From Prauserella cavernicola (lineage in GTDB: Bacteria > Actinomycetota > Actinomycetes > Mycobacteriales > Pseudonocardiaceae), in contig NZ_JAENJH010000012.1 in the NCBI RefSeq assembly GCF_016595675.1, forward strand, positions 160,954-224,953: a stretch of DNA of 64,000 nt. The letters are read 5' to 3'. The notes beneath the pieces were generated by a model that did no database searches, was not told the DNA's origin, and saw only the letters and a list, made by a program, of their open reading frames with translations. Below are positions 45,207 to 53,392 of the stretch, piece after piece (positions within the stretch are counted from its first letter, which is position 1; the number at the start of each line of letters is the position of its first letter). The translations under genes were made by a program, and so were the position numbers.

Positions 45207-46605
45207 CGCGCTCCTCGGTGAGGTCGGCCATCGCGGCGGCGGGACCCTCCCTGCCGACGCCGGAGTCCTTCACCCCGCCGTAGGGCATCTGGTCGGCGCG
45301 GAAGCTCGGCACGTCACCGATCACCACGCCGCCCACCTCCAGCTCGGCCGACGCCGCGAACGCGGTGCTCAGGTCATGGGTGAACACGCCCGCCTGCAAC
45401 CCGAAGCGCGAGTCGTTGATGCGCCGGAACCCCTCCTCGACGGAGTCGACGGAGTTCACGGCGACGACGGGGCCGAACACCTCGTCGGCCATCACCCTCG
45501 CGTCCTCGGGCACGCCGGTGAGCACGGTGGGTGCCACGGTCGCGCCGTCGCGTTGCCCGCCGACGTGGCACCGGGCGCCCGCGGCGACCGCGTCGGCCAC
45601 CCACGTCTGCACGCGCTCCGCCGCCGCGGCGTTGATGAGCGGGCCCACGTCGGTGCCGGGTGAGGCCGGGTCGCCGGTGCCGAGCGCGCGGACCTTGCCG
45701 ACGAGCCGCTCGGTGAGCTCGGCGGCCACGTCGGCGTGGGCGTACACGCGCTGCACCGAGACACACGACTGTCCTGCCTGGTACGTCGCGAACGTCGCGA
45801 TGCGCTCGGCCGCGTGGTCCAGGTCGGTCCAATCGGGACAGACGAGCACGGCCGCGTTGCCGCCGAGCTCCAGCGTGACGTGCTTGCGGGGCACCGAGTC
45901 CCGGATTTCCCAGCCCACCGGGACGCTGCCGGTGAACGACACCACGGGCAGTCTGGGGTCGCTCACCAGGGCGGCGGCCTGGTCGTTGCCGACGGGCAGC
46001 ACCGACCACATCCCCTCCGGCAGGCCCGTCTCGGCGAGCACCTCGCCGAGTGCCAGCGCGGTCAGCGGGGTCGCCGGCGCGGGCTTGAGCACGATCGGCG
46101 CGCCGACGGCGAGCGCGGGCGCGACCTTGTGCGCCACCAGGTTCAGCGGGAAGTTGAACGGCGTGATGCCCAGCACCGGGCCCCTCGGCACGCGTCGCAC
46201 GAGCGCGAGCCGCCCGGTCGAGCCGGGGTCGGTGTCGAGGCGCTGCAGCTCCCCGGTGAACCGGCGAGCCTCCTCGGCGGCCCAGCGAAACGTCGAGGAC
46301 GCACGGGCCGCTTCGGCGCGCGCCCACGTGAGCGGCTTGCCCGACTCCGCGGTGATCAGCGCGGCGAACTCGTCGGCGCGCTCGGCGAGCACCCTCGACA
46401 CGTGGTCGAGCGCGCCCGCTCTGACGTACGCGGGCAGTGCGGCGGCCTCGCGGCGCACGGCGTGCGCCGCCGCCACCGCGGCTTCGATGTCCGATGTGGA
46501 CGGAATGGCGTAGCGGCCTGCCTCGGTGTCGTCGTAGGGGCTGCGCACGACGGCGGTACTGTCTCCGCTCGCCTGTTTGCCCGCGATCCAGAACGGCGTG
46601 GTCAT
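45178..46605 (-). CDS. Aldehyde dehydrogenase family protein (probable succinate-semialdehyde type)
   Basis: A 475-residue NAD(P)-dependent aldehyde dehydrogenase. Visible motifs are ITPFNFPLN, VLKPAPATPLTAL, VVSFTGSVPVG, LELGGNAAVLV (general-base Glu) and the nucleophile in AGQSCVSVQR. Its start overlaps the gabT stop by 4 bp, so it is the second gene of a GABA-type catabolic operon and would oxidise the semialdehyde formed by transamination. Substrate specificity toward succinate semialdehyde is inferred from the context only. Confidence 0.9.
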   Translation of the reverse strand: MTTPFWIAGKQASGDSTAVVRSPYDDTEAGRYAIPSTSDIEAAVAAAHAVRREAAALPAYVRAGALDHVSRVLAERADEFAALITAESGKPLTWARAEAARASSTFRWAAEEARRFTGELQRLDTDPGSTGRLALVRRVPRGPVLGITPFNFPLNLVAHKVAPALAVGAPIVLKPAPATPLTALALGEVLAETGLPEGMWSVLPVGNDQAAALVSDPRLPVVSFTGSVPVGWEIRDSVPRKHVTLELGGNAAVLVCPDWTDLDHAAERIATFATYQAGQSCVSVQRVYAHADVAAELTERLVGKVRALGTGDPASPGTDVGPLINAAAAERVQTWVADAVAAGARCHVGGQRDGATVAPTVLTGVPEDARVMADEVFGPVVAVNSVDSVEEGFRRINDSRFGLQAGVFTHDLSTAFAASAELEVGGVVIGDVPSFRADQMPYGGVKDSGVGREGPAAAMADLTEERVTVLTGVRL

Positions 46606-47933
46606 CGGGCCGCTTCAGTCCGCACGGCCTGCTCGAGCACGCTCAGGCCCTCCTCCAGCAGGTCCGGTGGCAGCGTCAGTGGCGGCAGCAGCCGCACCAC
46701 GTTGCCGTCGGTGCCGCAGGTCAGCACCACCACGCCCTGCGCGTGGCAGGCCGCGGCGACCCGCTTGGTCAGCTCGGCGTCCGGCTCGGTGGTGCCGGGT
46801 GTGCAGAACTCCGCCGCGAGCATCGCGCCGCGTCCGCGCACGTCGCCGATCACACCCGTCTCGGCGGCCAGCGCCCGCAGCCTCGGCAGCACGGTCTCGC
46901 CGATGCCGCGCGCCGCCGTGGCGAGCTCGCGCGTGCGCATCGTCTCGATCGCACCCAGCGCGGCCGCGCACGCCAGCGGGTTGCCGCCGTAGGTGCCGCC
47001 GAGGCCGCCGTGATGCACGGCGTCGAGCAGTTCGGCCCTGCCGGTGACGGCGGCGAGCGGCAGTCCGCCCGCGATGCCCTTCGCCGTGGCCACCAGGTCG
47101 GGCATCACGCCCTCGTCCTCGCACGCGAACCAGTCGCCGGTCCGGCAGAACCCGGTCTGCACCTCGTCGGCGACGAACACCACGCCGTTGTCGGAACACC
47201 AGCGCGACAGCGCGGGCAGGAAACCGGGCGCGGGTGCGATGAAGCCGCCCTCACCCTGGATGGGCTCGATCACCACGGCGGCCACGGCGTCGGCGCCGAG
47301 CTGCTTCTCGATCCGGTCGATCGCCGCTGCCGCCGCCTGCTCGCCGGTGAGGCCGGGCGCGTCCCGGAACGGGTAGGAACCCGGTACGCGGTAGACCTCG
47401 GGTGCGAACGGGCCGAAGCCGTGCTTGTACGGCATCGACTTGGCGGTCAACGCCATCGTCAGGTTGGTGCGGCCGTGGTAGGCGTGGTCGAACACCACCA
47501 CGGCCTGCCGTCCGGTGGCCGCCCTCGCGATCTTCACGGTGTTCTCCACCGCCTCGGCGCCGGTGCTGAACAGCGCGGAGCGCTTGTCGAACGAGCCGGG
47601 CGTCAGCTCGGCCAGCGCTTCGCACACCTCGACGTAGCCCTCGTACGGCGTCGCCATGAAGCACGTGTGCGTGAACGCCGATGCCTGCTCGCGGACGCGG
47701 TCGACCACGGCGGGGACGCCGTGCCCCACGTTGGTCACCGCGATGCCGGAGCCGAGGTCGATGAGCGTGTTCCCGTCGGCGTCGGTGAGCAGTCCTCCGT
47801 CGGCGGCCGTGATGTAGACGGGCAGCACGGAGCTGACTCCGGCGGCGACGGTGGCCGCGCGCCGCTGCTGCAGCGCCTTCGAGGCCGGGCCGGGGATCTC
47901 GGTGAGCAGCCTGCGGTGAGTCGTGGCGGTCAT
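46602..47933 (-). CDS. gabT: 4-aminobutyrate aminotransferase-type class III transaminase
   Basis: A 443-residue PLP enzyme of the GabT group: GSGIAVTNVGHGVP, FSTGAEAVENTVKIAR, FDHAYHGRTNLTMAL, EPIQGEGGF, FVADEVQTGFCRTGDWFACE and the PLP-lysine in ATAKGIAGGLPL. It would transfer the amino group of GABA or a related omega-amino acid to 2-oxoglutarate. Located upstream of the aldehyde dehydrogenase and divergent from a PucR-type activator, as in known GABA or polyamine catabolism loci. Confidence 0.92.
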   Translation of the reverse strand: MTATTHRRLLTEIPGPASKALQQRRAATVAAGVSSVLPVYITAADGGLLTDADGNTLIDLGSGIAVTNVGHGVPAVVDRVREQASAFTHTCFMATPYEGYVEVCEALAELTPGSFDKRSALFSTGAEAVENTVKIARAATGRQAVVVFDHAYHGRTNLTMALTAKSMPYKHGFGPFAPEVYRVPGSYPFRDAPGLTGEQAAAAAIDRIEKQLGADAVAAVVIEPIQGEGGFIAPAPGFLPALSRWCSDNGVVFVADEVQTGFCRTGDWFACEDEGVMPDLVATAKGIAGGLPLAAVTGRAELLDAVHHGGLGGTYGGNPLACAAALGAIETMRTRELATAARGIGETVLPRLRALAAETGVIGDVRGRGAMLAAEFCTPGTTEPDAELTKRVAAACHAQGVVVLTCGTDGNVVRLLPPLTLPPDLLEEGLSVLEQAVRTEAAR

Positions 47934-47994
47934 GCCCCCAGGATGAGTCCACGGCCACGCGACGTCAGCCTGCCGAGTTGTCCAATTTCGGCAC

Positions 47995-48000
47995 TACAAT
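47995..48000 (+). promoter_or_regulatory. -10 element of the PucR gene
   Basis: TACAAT is a near-consensus -10 box that ends eight bases before the ATG at 48009. It falls in the 75-bp divergent region shared with gabT, which also holds the TTGT/ACAA inverted pair flanking CCAATTTCGG. Confidence 0.5.
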
Positions 48001-48008
48001 TCGCCATC

Positions 48009-49451
48009 ATGGCACTGACGTTGCGGGCGCTCGTCGCTAATCGCGCGCTCGGGCTGACCGTCCTCGCGGGCGCCGGCGGAATCGACCGCGAGATCACGTG
48101 GGTGCACCCCACCGAGCTGCCCGACCCGTCCGAGTTCCTCGACGGCGGGGAGCTGCTGCTCACCACGGGCCTGGCGTTCGAGCACGGGCGCGCGGCCGAC
48201 TACGTGCGCGGCCTCGTCGGCGCGCGGGCCAGCGGGCTCGGGTTCGGCATCGGGCTCAGCCACGACGCGGTGCCTCCCTCGCTGATCGAAGCCGCCGAGG
48301 CCGCCGGGTTGCCGCTGCTGGAAGTGCCCGTCCCGACGCCGTTCATCGCCATCACCAAGGCGGTGTCCGCGGCGCTGGCCGCCGAGCAGTACGAGTCGCT
48401 CGTGCGCACCGGCCGCGCCCAGCAGGAGCTCACCAGGACGGCGCTGCGGCGCAGCGGGCCCGGCGCGCTCGTGCGCAAGCTCGCGCAACTGGTCGACGCG
48501 TGGGTGCTGCTGCTCGACGGAACCGGTGCCGTGCGCGAGGCCGCTCCCGCGTCCGCCAGGTCGTTCGCCGAGCCGTTGCGGTCGGAACTGCCCCGCGGCG
48601 GCTCCCGGCTCGCGACGGTCGCGGGACAGGAGGTGGTGGTCCAGCCGCTCGGCACGCGTACGCGCGGGTATCTCGCGGTCGGTGCGGCCACCCGGCTCGA
48701 CGCGGCAGCCCAGCACGTCGTCACCACGGCCACGGCGCTGCTCTCGCTGGCGCAGGAGCGCGACCGCGCGCGGGGAGACACGGTGCGCGGGCTCCGTTCG
48801 GGGCTGTTCGACCTGCTGCTCGACGGGAGGACCGACCTGGCGCTGCGCACCCTGCGCACGGTGTTCGGTGCCGCGCCAGCCCTGCCCTGTCCCGTCGTGG
48901 TGCTGGTGGGTTCCGCGCGGGCGCGTGCCTTCGCCGTGGACGTCCTCGAGAGCGAGCACGAGCGTACGTTCTTCGCCGAGCACGGCGACGTGCTGGTGGT
49001 GCTGGGGGAGGACCCCGCGGTCCTGACGCTGCCCGAGCGCGTCTCCGGCCTGCACGCCGGGCTCTCGTCGTCCTCTGTGGACGTCGAGACCGCGTACGAG
49101 CAGGCACGGCAGGCCGCCGAGGCCGCGCGTGCCGCGGACAAGCCCATGGTGCGCTTCGCCGAGCACGCCGGCTCCGGAGTGCTCGGGCTCGTCGAACCGC
49201 ACGCCGCCCGCGCGTTCGCGGAGGAACTGCTGGCGCCGCTGCGCCAGCACGACCGGACCGGACGCGGCGAGCTGCTGGCGTCACTGCGCTGCTGGCTCGA
49301 GCACAACGGGCACTGGGACGCGGCAGCGGCGCGCCTCGGCGTGCACCGGCACACCCTGCGCAACCGCATCACCAGGGTCGCCGAGCTCACTGGCCGTGAC
49401 CTCGACTCGCCAGGAGTGCGCGCCGAACTGTGGCTCGCCCTGCAGGTCTGA
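48009..49451 (+). CDS. PucR family transcriptional regulator
   Basis: A 480-residue PucR-type regulator. The N-terminal sensory domain holds ALVANRALGLTVLAGAGGIDREITWVHPTELPDPSEFLDGGELLLTTG, and a C-terminal helix-turn-helix reads NGHWDAAAARLGVHRHTLRNRI. It is divergent from gabT and the aldehyde dehydrogenase gene, so it probably controls that operon, as GabR-like PucR proteins do for GABA use in Corynebacterium. The ATG at 48009 follows a -10 box by eight bases and may be leaderless. Confidence 0.93.
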   Translation: MALTLRALVANRALGLTVLAGAGGIDREITWVHPTELPDPSEFLDGGELLLTTGLAFEHGRAADYVRGLVGARASGLGFGIGLSHDAVPPSLIEAAEAAGLPLLEVPVPTPFIAITKAVSAALAAEQYESLVRTGRAQQELTRTALRRSGPGALVRKLAQLVDAWVLLLDGTGAVREAAPASARSFAEPLRSELPRGGSRLATVAGQEVVVQPLGTRTRGYLAVGAATRLDAAAQHVVTTATALLSLAQERDRARGDTVRGLRSGLFDLLLDGRTDLALRTLRTVFGAAPALPCPVVVLVGSARARAFAVDVLESEHERTFFAEHGDVLVVLGEDPAVLTLPERVSGLHAGLSSSSVDVETAYEQARQAAEAARAADKPMVRFAEHAGSGVLGLVEPHAARAFAEELLAPLRQHDRTGRGELLASLRCWLEHNGHWDAAAARLGVHRHTLRNRITRVAELTGRDLDSPGVRAELWLALQV

Positions 49452-50411
49452 TCAGGAACCCGAGAAGGAGTCCAGCGCCATGCGCAGACCCGCGAGCATG
49501 CCGGGATCGGTGATGGCGTGGCCCGCGCCGTCGAGCAGCATCAGCTGCGAGCCCGGCCACGCCCGGTGCAGCTCGTAAGCCGTCGTGGGCGGGCACACCG
49601 CGTCGTAGCGGCCCTGCACGAGCACGCCCGGGATACCCGAGAGCAGTCCGGCGTCGCGGATGAGCTGCCCGTCCGACAGCCACGCGTCGTTGGTGAAGTA
49701 GTGCAGCGCGATGCGCGCGAACGGCACCGCGAACGCGGGCGCGCTGTAGCCGGTGCGGTAGCTCAGCTGCGGCACGATCGAGACGATCGCGCCCTCCCAC
49801 GCGCTCCAGGCCACCGCGGCGCGCTCGCTCACCGCGCGGTCGGGGTCGTCGACGAGCCGCCGGTACGCCTCGACCAGGTCACCGCGCTGGTCCTGCGGCA
49901 CGGGCGCGAGGTAGTCGGCCCACTCCTCCGGGAACAGGTGCGCCGCGCCGCCGTTGTAGATCCAGTCCAGCTCGCTGCGCCGCGCCGTGAACACCCCGCG
50001 CAGCACGAGTTCGCTCACCCTGGCCGGGTGCGTCTGCGCGTAGGCCAGCGCCAGCGTGACGCCCCACGAACCGCCGAACACCAGCCAGCGGTCGATGCCC
50101 AGATGCTCGCGCAGGCGCTCCATGTCGGCGACGAGGTGCCAGGTGGTGTTGCCGCTCAGGTCCACGCCGGGCTCGCTGACGTGGGGCGTGCTGCGCCCGG
50201 CTCCGCGCTGGTCGAACAGCACGATCCGGTAGGCGGAGGGGTCGAAGTGGCGACGGCTCAGCGGCGCGCTCCCGCTGCCGGGCCCGCCGTGCAGGACCAC
50301 GGCGGGCTTGCCGTCGGGGTTGCCGCTGACCTCCCAGTAGAGGGAGTTGCCGTCGCCGACCTCGAGCATCCCTGAGGCGTGCGGCGCGAGTGCCGGGTAC
50401 AGCTCCTCCAT
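49452..50411 (-). CDS. pip: Proline iminopeptidase (prolyl aminopeptidase)
   Basis: A 319-residue alpha/beta hydrolase of the S33 family. HGGPG (oxyanion region), FDQRGAGRSTPH, the nucleophile elbow GGSWG, VQGRYDAVCPP (acid) and LDGAGHA (His) are all present. The enzyme removes N-terminal proline from peptides in the cytosol. It lies downstream of panB on the same strand across a 60-bp gap holding an 8-bp inverted repeat. It ends directly against the PucR stop. Confidence 0.95.
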   Translation of the reverse strand: MEELYPALAPHASGMLEVGDGNSLYWEVSGNPDGKPAVVLHGGPGSGSAPLSRRHFDPSAYRIVLFDQRGAGRSTPHVSEPGVDLSGNTTWHLVADMERLREHLGIDRWLVFGGSWGVTLALAYAQTHPARVSELVLRGVFTARRSELDWIYNGGAAHLFPEEWADYLAPVPQDQRGDLVEAYRRLVDDPDRAVSERAAVAWSAWEGAIVSIVPQLSYRTGYSAPAFAVPFARIALHYFTNDAWLSDGQLIRDAGLLSGIPGVLVQGRYDAVCPPTTAYELHRAWPGSQLMLLDGAGHAITDPGMLAGLRMALDSFSGS

Positions 50412-50432
50412 GTGCCGCCACGCCTTTCGCTG

Positions 50433-50460
50433 TGAACGTCCCGTTCGGAAGAGACGTTCA
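50433..50460. promoter_or_regulatory. Inverted repeat between panB and pip
   Basis: Perfect 8-bp arms TGAACGTC (50433-50440) and GACGTTCA (50453-50460) flank a 12-nt loop. It lies between the panB stop and the pip start. It could be a factor-dependent terminator of panB or an operator for pip; no U-tract follows. Confidence 0.5.
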
Positions 50461-50471
50461 TAGCACCCCGG

Positions 50472-51350
50472 TCAGTGGAAGGCGTGTTCCGGGGCGGGGA
50501 ACTCGCCGCGCCTGACCTCGTCGGCGAACGACTGCGCCGCGGTGCTCAGCGCACCGGCGACGTCCGCGTAGCGCTTGACGAACCTCGGCGCCTTGCCCCG
50601 GCGCAGACCCACCATGTCCTGCCACACCAGCACTTGCGCGTCGCAGTCCGGCCCCGCGCCGATGCCGATGGTCGGGATCGCGAGCTCGTGCGTCACCCGC
50701 TTGGCCGCCTCGGCGGGCACCATCTCCATCACCACCGAGAACGCGCCCGCCTCCTGCAGTGCGAGTGCGTCGGCGAGCAGGTCGTCGGCCGCCGAGCCGC
50801 GGCCCTGCACCCGGTAGCCGCCGAGGTTGTGCTCGCTCTGCGGCGTGAACCCGATGTGGCCCATCACCGGCACGCCCGCCGCGGTCAGCGCCTCGACGTG
50901 CGGCGCGAACCGGCGTCCGCCCTCGAGCTTCACGGCGTGCGCGCGGCCCTCCTTCATGAACCGCACGGCCGTCTCGAGCGCCTGTTCCGGCGAGAGCTGG
51001 TAGGAGCCGAACGGCAGGTCGGCCACAACCAGCGCGCGCGTCACCGAGCGGGTCACGGCGCGGACCAGCGGCAACAGCTCGTCCACCGTCACCGGCAGCG
51101 AGGTGTCGTAGCCGAACACGTTGTTGGCGGCCGAGTCGCCGACCAGCAGCACCGGGATCCCGGCCTCGTCGAACAGTTCGGCGGTGTACATGTCGTAGGC
51201 GGTGAGCATCGGCCACGGCTCGCGCCGGTCCTTGAGCTCCCGCAGGTGGTGGATGCGGACCTTCTTGCGCGGCGGAGTCGCCTGCGCGGACGGGCCGGAA
51301 CCGTAGGGTGCGGACACTTCGCCGGCACGCTCGTTGTCGGATACGGACAT
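50472..51350 (-). CDS. panB: 3-methyl-2-oxobutanoate hydroxymethyltransferase
   Basis: A 292-residue PanB, which makes ketopantoate for coenzyme A synthesis. Conserved parts include [64 protein letters not shown], and [23 protein letters not shown]. The metal-binding Asp and Glu are present. About 28 extra polar residues precede the core, as in actinobacterial homologues. The ATG at 51350 is preferred; the open frame upstream is unrelated shadow sequence. Confidence 0.95.
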   Translation of the reverse strand: MSVSDNERAGEVSAPYGSGPSAQATPPRKKVRIHHLRELKDRREPWPMLTAYDMYTAELFDEAGIPVLLVGDSAANNVFGYDTSLPVTVDELLPLVRAVTRSVTRALVVADLPFGSYQLSPEQALETAVRFMKEGRAHAVKLEGGRRFAPHVEALTAAGVPVMGHIGFTPQSEHNLGGYRVQGRGSAADDLLADALALQEAGAFSVVMEMVPAEAAKRVTHELAIPTIGIGAGPDCDAQVLVWQDMVGLRRGKAPRFVKRYADVAGALSTAAQSFADEVRRGEFPAPEHAFH

Positions 51351-51528
51351 CGTTGTCGACCGTCCTTCCCTCGAGGCCTCGGACGAGGTCCCCGGGTCGT
51401 GGATCGTTGATGCGTCGAGCGTGGCACCGCCACCACCGCGCTCCAAGGCCGTGCGACCAGCTTCACACGGCGGTGCGGGACTCCCAACGAGTGAACACGC
51501 TGGGTTCCGGAGCGATCGCTGTCGTGAT

Positions 51529-52227
51529 ATGACGATCGCCATGCCGCCCGCACTTCACCGTCTGCACACGCTCGCGGCGGTTCGGGTGGTCGGATTCACC
51601 CTGGTGGGTGTAGCCACCCTCGCGCACCTGGGCTGGGCGTTGGAGTTCGTGCTCGATACGGGACTCTCGCCGGCGCACTCCGCGCCGGACGACCTCAGCG
51701 CACCAGGGCAGCCCTACCGCGAGCTGTTCCGTGCGCTCGAACTGGTGGCCGGCATCGCGTTCCTGCTGAGCTGCGCTCCGCTGGCCCGGCTCGCACCCGT
51801 CCAGTGGCAGGCACGCTCGACCATCGCCGTGATCGCCGTGCTCGGCGTCGTCCTGGTCGCGCGGTCGGCGTTCACCCTCGACTGCGCCGGGGCGCTGACC
51901 GGCGCGTGCACGGCGGACTTCTCGCCGGCGCACCACGTGCACGTCGCCACGTCGGTGCTGCTGCACGTGATCTACGTGGCAGGCCCGCTGAGCCTGCTGC
52001 TCTGGTGGGAAGGCCGCTGGCGGGTGGTGCCCGTGCTGGTCGCCGCGGTCGAGTCGGCCGCGTTGCTCGCCGTGGTCGTGGTGCGGCTCGTCGGCTCCGG
52101 TCAGTTCCTCGGCCTGGTGCTGCGGCTGCAGCTGCTCGCGGGCACGGCCGTGCTCGTCACCGGCGCGTTCTACCTGTTCACCGTGGCCCGCGACGTGCGG
52201 GACCGCTGGCAGGATGCGCGGCAATGA
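51529..52227 (+). CDS. Six-helix membrane protein (DUF998-like)
   Basis: A 232-residue protein with about six TM helices. The segment [18 protein letters not shown] with [13 protein letters not shown] after the first helix resembles DUF998. An external or loop segment holds two cysteines ([20 protein letters not shown]). Function unknown. The ATG at 51529 or at 51541 may be used. It is divergent from panB by 178 bp and precedes a DinB gene by 28 bp. Confidence 0.72.
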   Translation: MTIAMPPALHRLHTLAAVRVVGFTLVGVATLAHLGWALEFVLDTGLSPAHSAPDDLSAPGQPYRELFRALELVAGIAFLLSCAPLARLAPVQWQARSTIAVIAVLGVVLVARSAFTLDCAGALTGACTADFSPAHHVHVATSVLLHVIYVAGPLSLLLWWEGRWRVVPVLVAAVESAALLAVVVVRLVGSGQFLGLVLRLQLLAGTAVLVTGAFYLFTVARDVRDRWQDARQ

Positions 52228-52255
52228 TCATCCGTGCGGAGCAGGAGGTACCGGC

Positions 52256-52834
52256 ATGCCGGGGTTGGTCGGGCCCGTCGCCGACGAGCGCGACGCGCTC
52301 CTGGCGTATCTCGCGCAACAGCGATACGTGCTGTGCCTCGCGGCGTATGGACTCACCGACGCGCAGGCCAGTGCCACACCGACGGTCAGCTCGCTCAGCG
52401 TGGGCGGGCTGATCAAGCACGTCGCGGCCACTGAACGCGGCTGGCTCGGCACGGTGCTCGGCCACTCGCCGGACGACACGGGCGACTTCCGGCTCGGTCC
52501 CGCCGAAACCCTCGCCGACGTGATCGGCGAGTACGAGCTGGTGGCCACCGAGACCGAGGAGATCATCGGCGGCATCGACGACCTCGGCCGGGCGGTGCCG
52601 GTGCCCGAGGACGTGCCGTGGTTTCCCGACGACGTCGGCTCGTGGTCGGTGCGGTGGGTGCTGCTGCGCGTGATCGAGGAGACCGCGCGCCACGCTGGCC
52701 ACGCCGACGTGATCCGCGAGTCGATCGACGGGGCGAGGGCGTTGCCGCTGATGGCCGCGGCCGAGGACTGGCCGCGGACGCCGTGGCTCACGCCCTGGCG
52801 CTACAGGTCGAACAGCGTGGGCTCCTCGACGTGA
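52256..52834 (+). CDS. DinB/DUF664 family metalloprotein
   Basis: A 192-residue DinB-superfamily protein: four-helix core with IKHVAATERGWLG and VIEETARHAGHADVIRES, where the His residues probably bind a metal ion. Related proteins include mycothiol-dependent enzymes (maleylpyruvate isomerase-like); a mycothiol role is possible but unproven. AGGAGGT lies six bases before the ATG at 52256. Its 3' end overlaps ogt by 34 bp (convergent). Confidence 0.88.
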   Translation: MPGLVGPVADERDALLAYLAQQRYVLCLAAYGLTDAQASATPTVSSLSVGGLIKHVAATERGWLGTVLGHSPDDTGDFRLGPAETLADVIGEYELVATETEEIIGGIDDLGRAVPVPEDVPWFPDDVGSWSVRWVLLRVIEETARHAGHADVIRESIDGARALPLMAAAEDWPRTPWLTPWRYRSNSVGSST

Positions 52835-53349
52835 ACGCCCTCGATCTCCAGCATCCGTAGCTTCGTCTTCGTGCCGCCGTGCGCCGAGAAGCCGCCCTTC
52901 TTGTCACCGGCGGCGAGGATGCGGTGGCACGGCACGATCGGCGGGAACGGGTTGGCGCCCAGCGCCTGCCCGACGGCGCGAGCGGCGCCGGGACCGCCGC
53001 CGAGGCGGTGCGCGATCTCGCCGTAGGTCATCGTGGCCCCGACGGGGATCGCCCTGGCGACCTCGTACACCTTGGCGTGGAACGGCGGCACGCCGCTCAG
53101 GTCGAGCCGCACGTCGTCGAGCTCGGGCGGGTCCTCACCGCGCAGCAGCGCGCGCACGGCCTCGATCGCGGAGCGCACCGCCTCAGGGGGCTCCTGCTCG
53201 ACCGCCCCGGGGAACCTCTCCAGGACGTGGCGCCGCGTGGGTTCCGGCCCGCCCTCGGGCAGCCGGCTGCCGAGCACGGCGTGCTCGTCCCACACGATGC
53301 CGCAGTGCCCGATCGCCGTGTCGAAGACCGCGAACCCTTGTGCTGCCAT
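52801..53349 (-). CDS. ogt: Methylated-DNA-protein-cysteine methyltransferase
   Basis: A 182-residue alkyltransferase with the C-terminal active-site motif PCHR and the DNA-binding part MTYGEIAHRLGGGPGAARAVGQALGANPFP. The segment between includes ILAAGDKKGGFSAHGGTKTKLRMLEIE, typical of Ogt-type proteins in actinobacteria. It repairs O6-alkylguanine by irreversible transfer to the cysteine. The gene may be leaderless: a TACCGT -10-like hexamer lies seven bases upstream. Confidence 0.93.
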   Translation of the reverse strand: MAAQGFAVFDTAIGHCGIVWDEHAVLGSRLPEGGPEPTRRHVLERFPGAVEQEPPEAVRSAIEAVRALLRGEDPPELDDVRLDLSGVPPFHAKVYEVARAIPVGATMTYGEIAHRLGGGPGAARAVGQALGANPFPPIVPCHRILAAGDKKGGFSAHGGTKTKLRMLEIEGVHVEEPTLFDL

Positions 53350-53356
53350 GTTCCGA

Positions 53357-53362
53357 ACGGTA
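53357..53362 (-). promoter_or_regulatory. -10 element for probably leaderless ogt
   Basis: On the minus strand the hexamer reads TACCGT and ends seven bases before the ATG at 53349. Confidence 0.45.
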
Positions 53363-53392
53363 CGCCCGGGCTGTGACAGAAACCGGCCCGCG

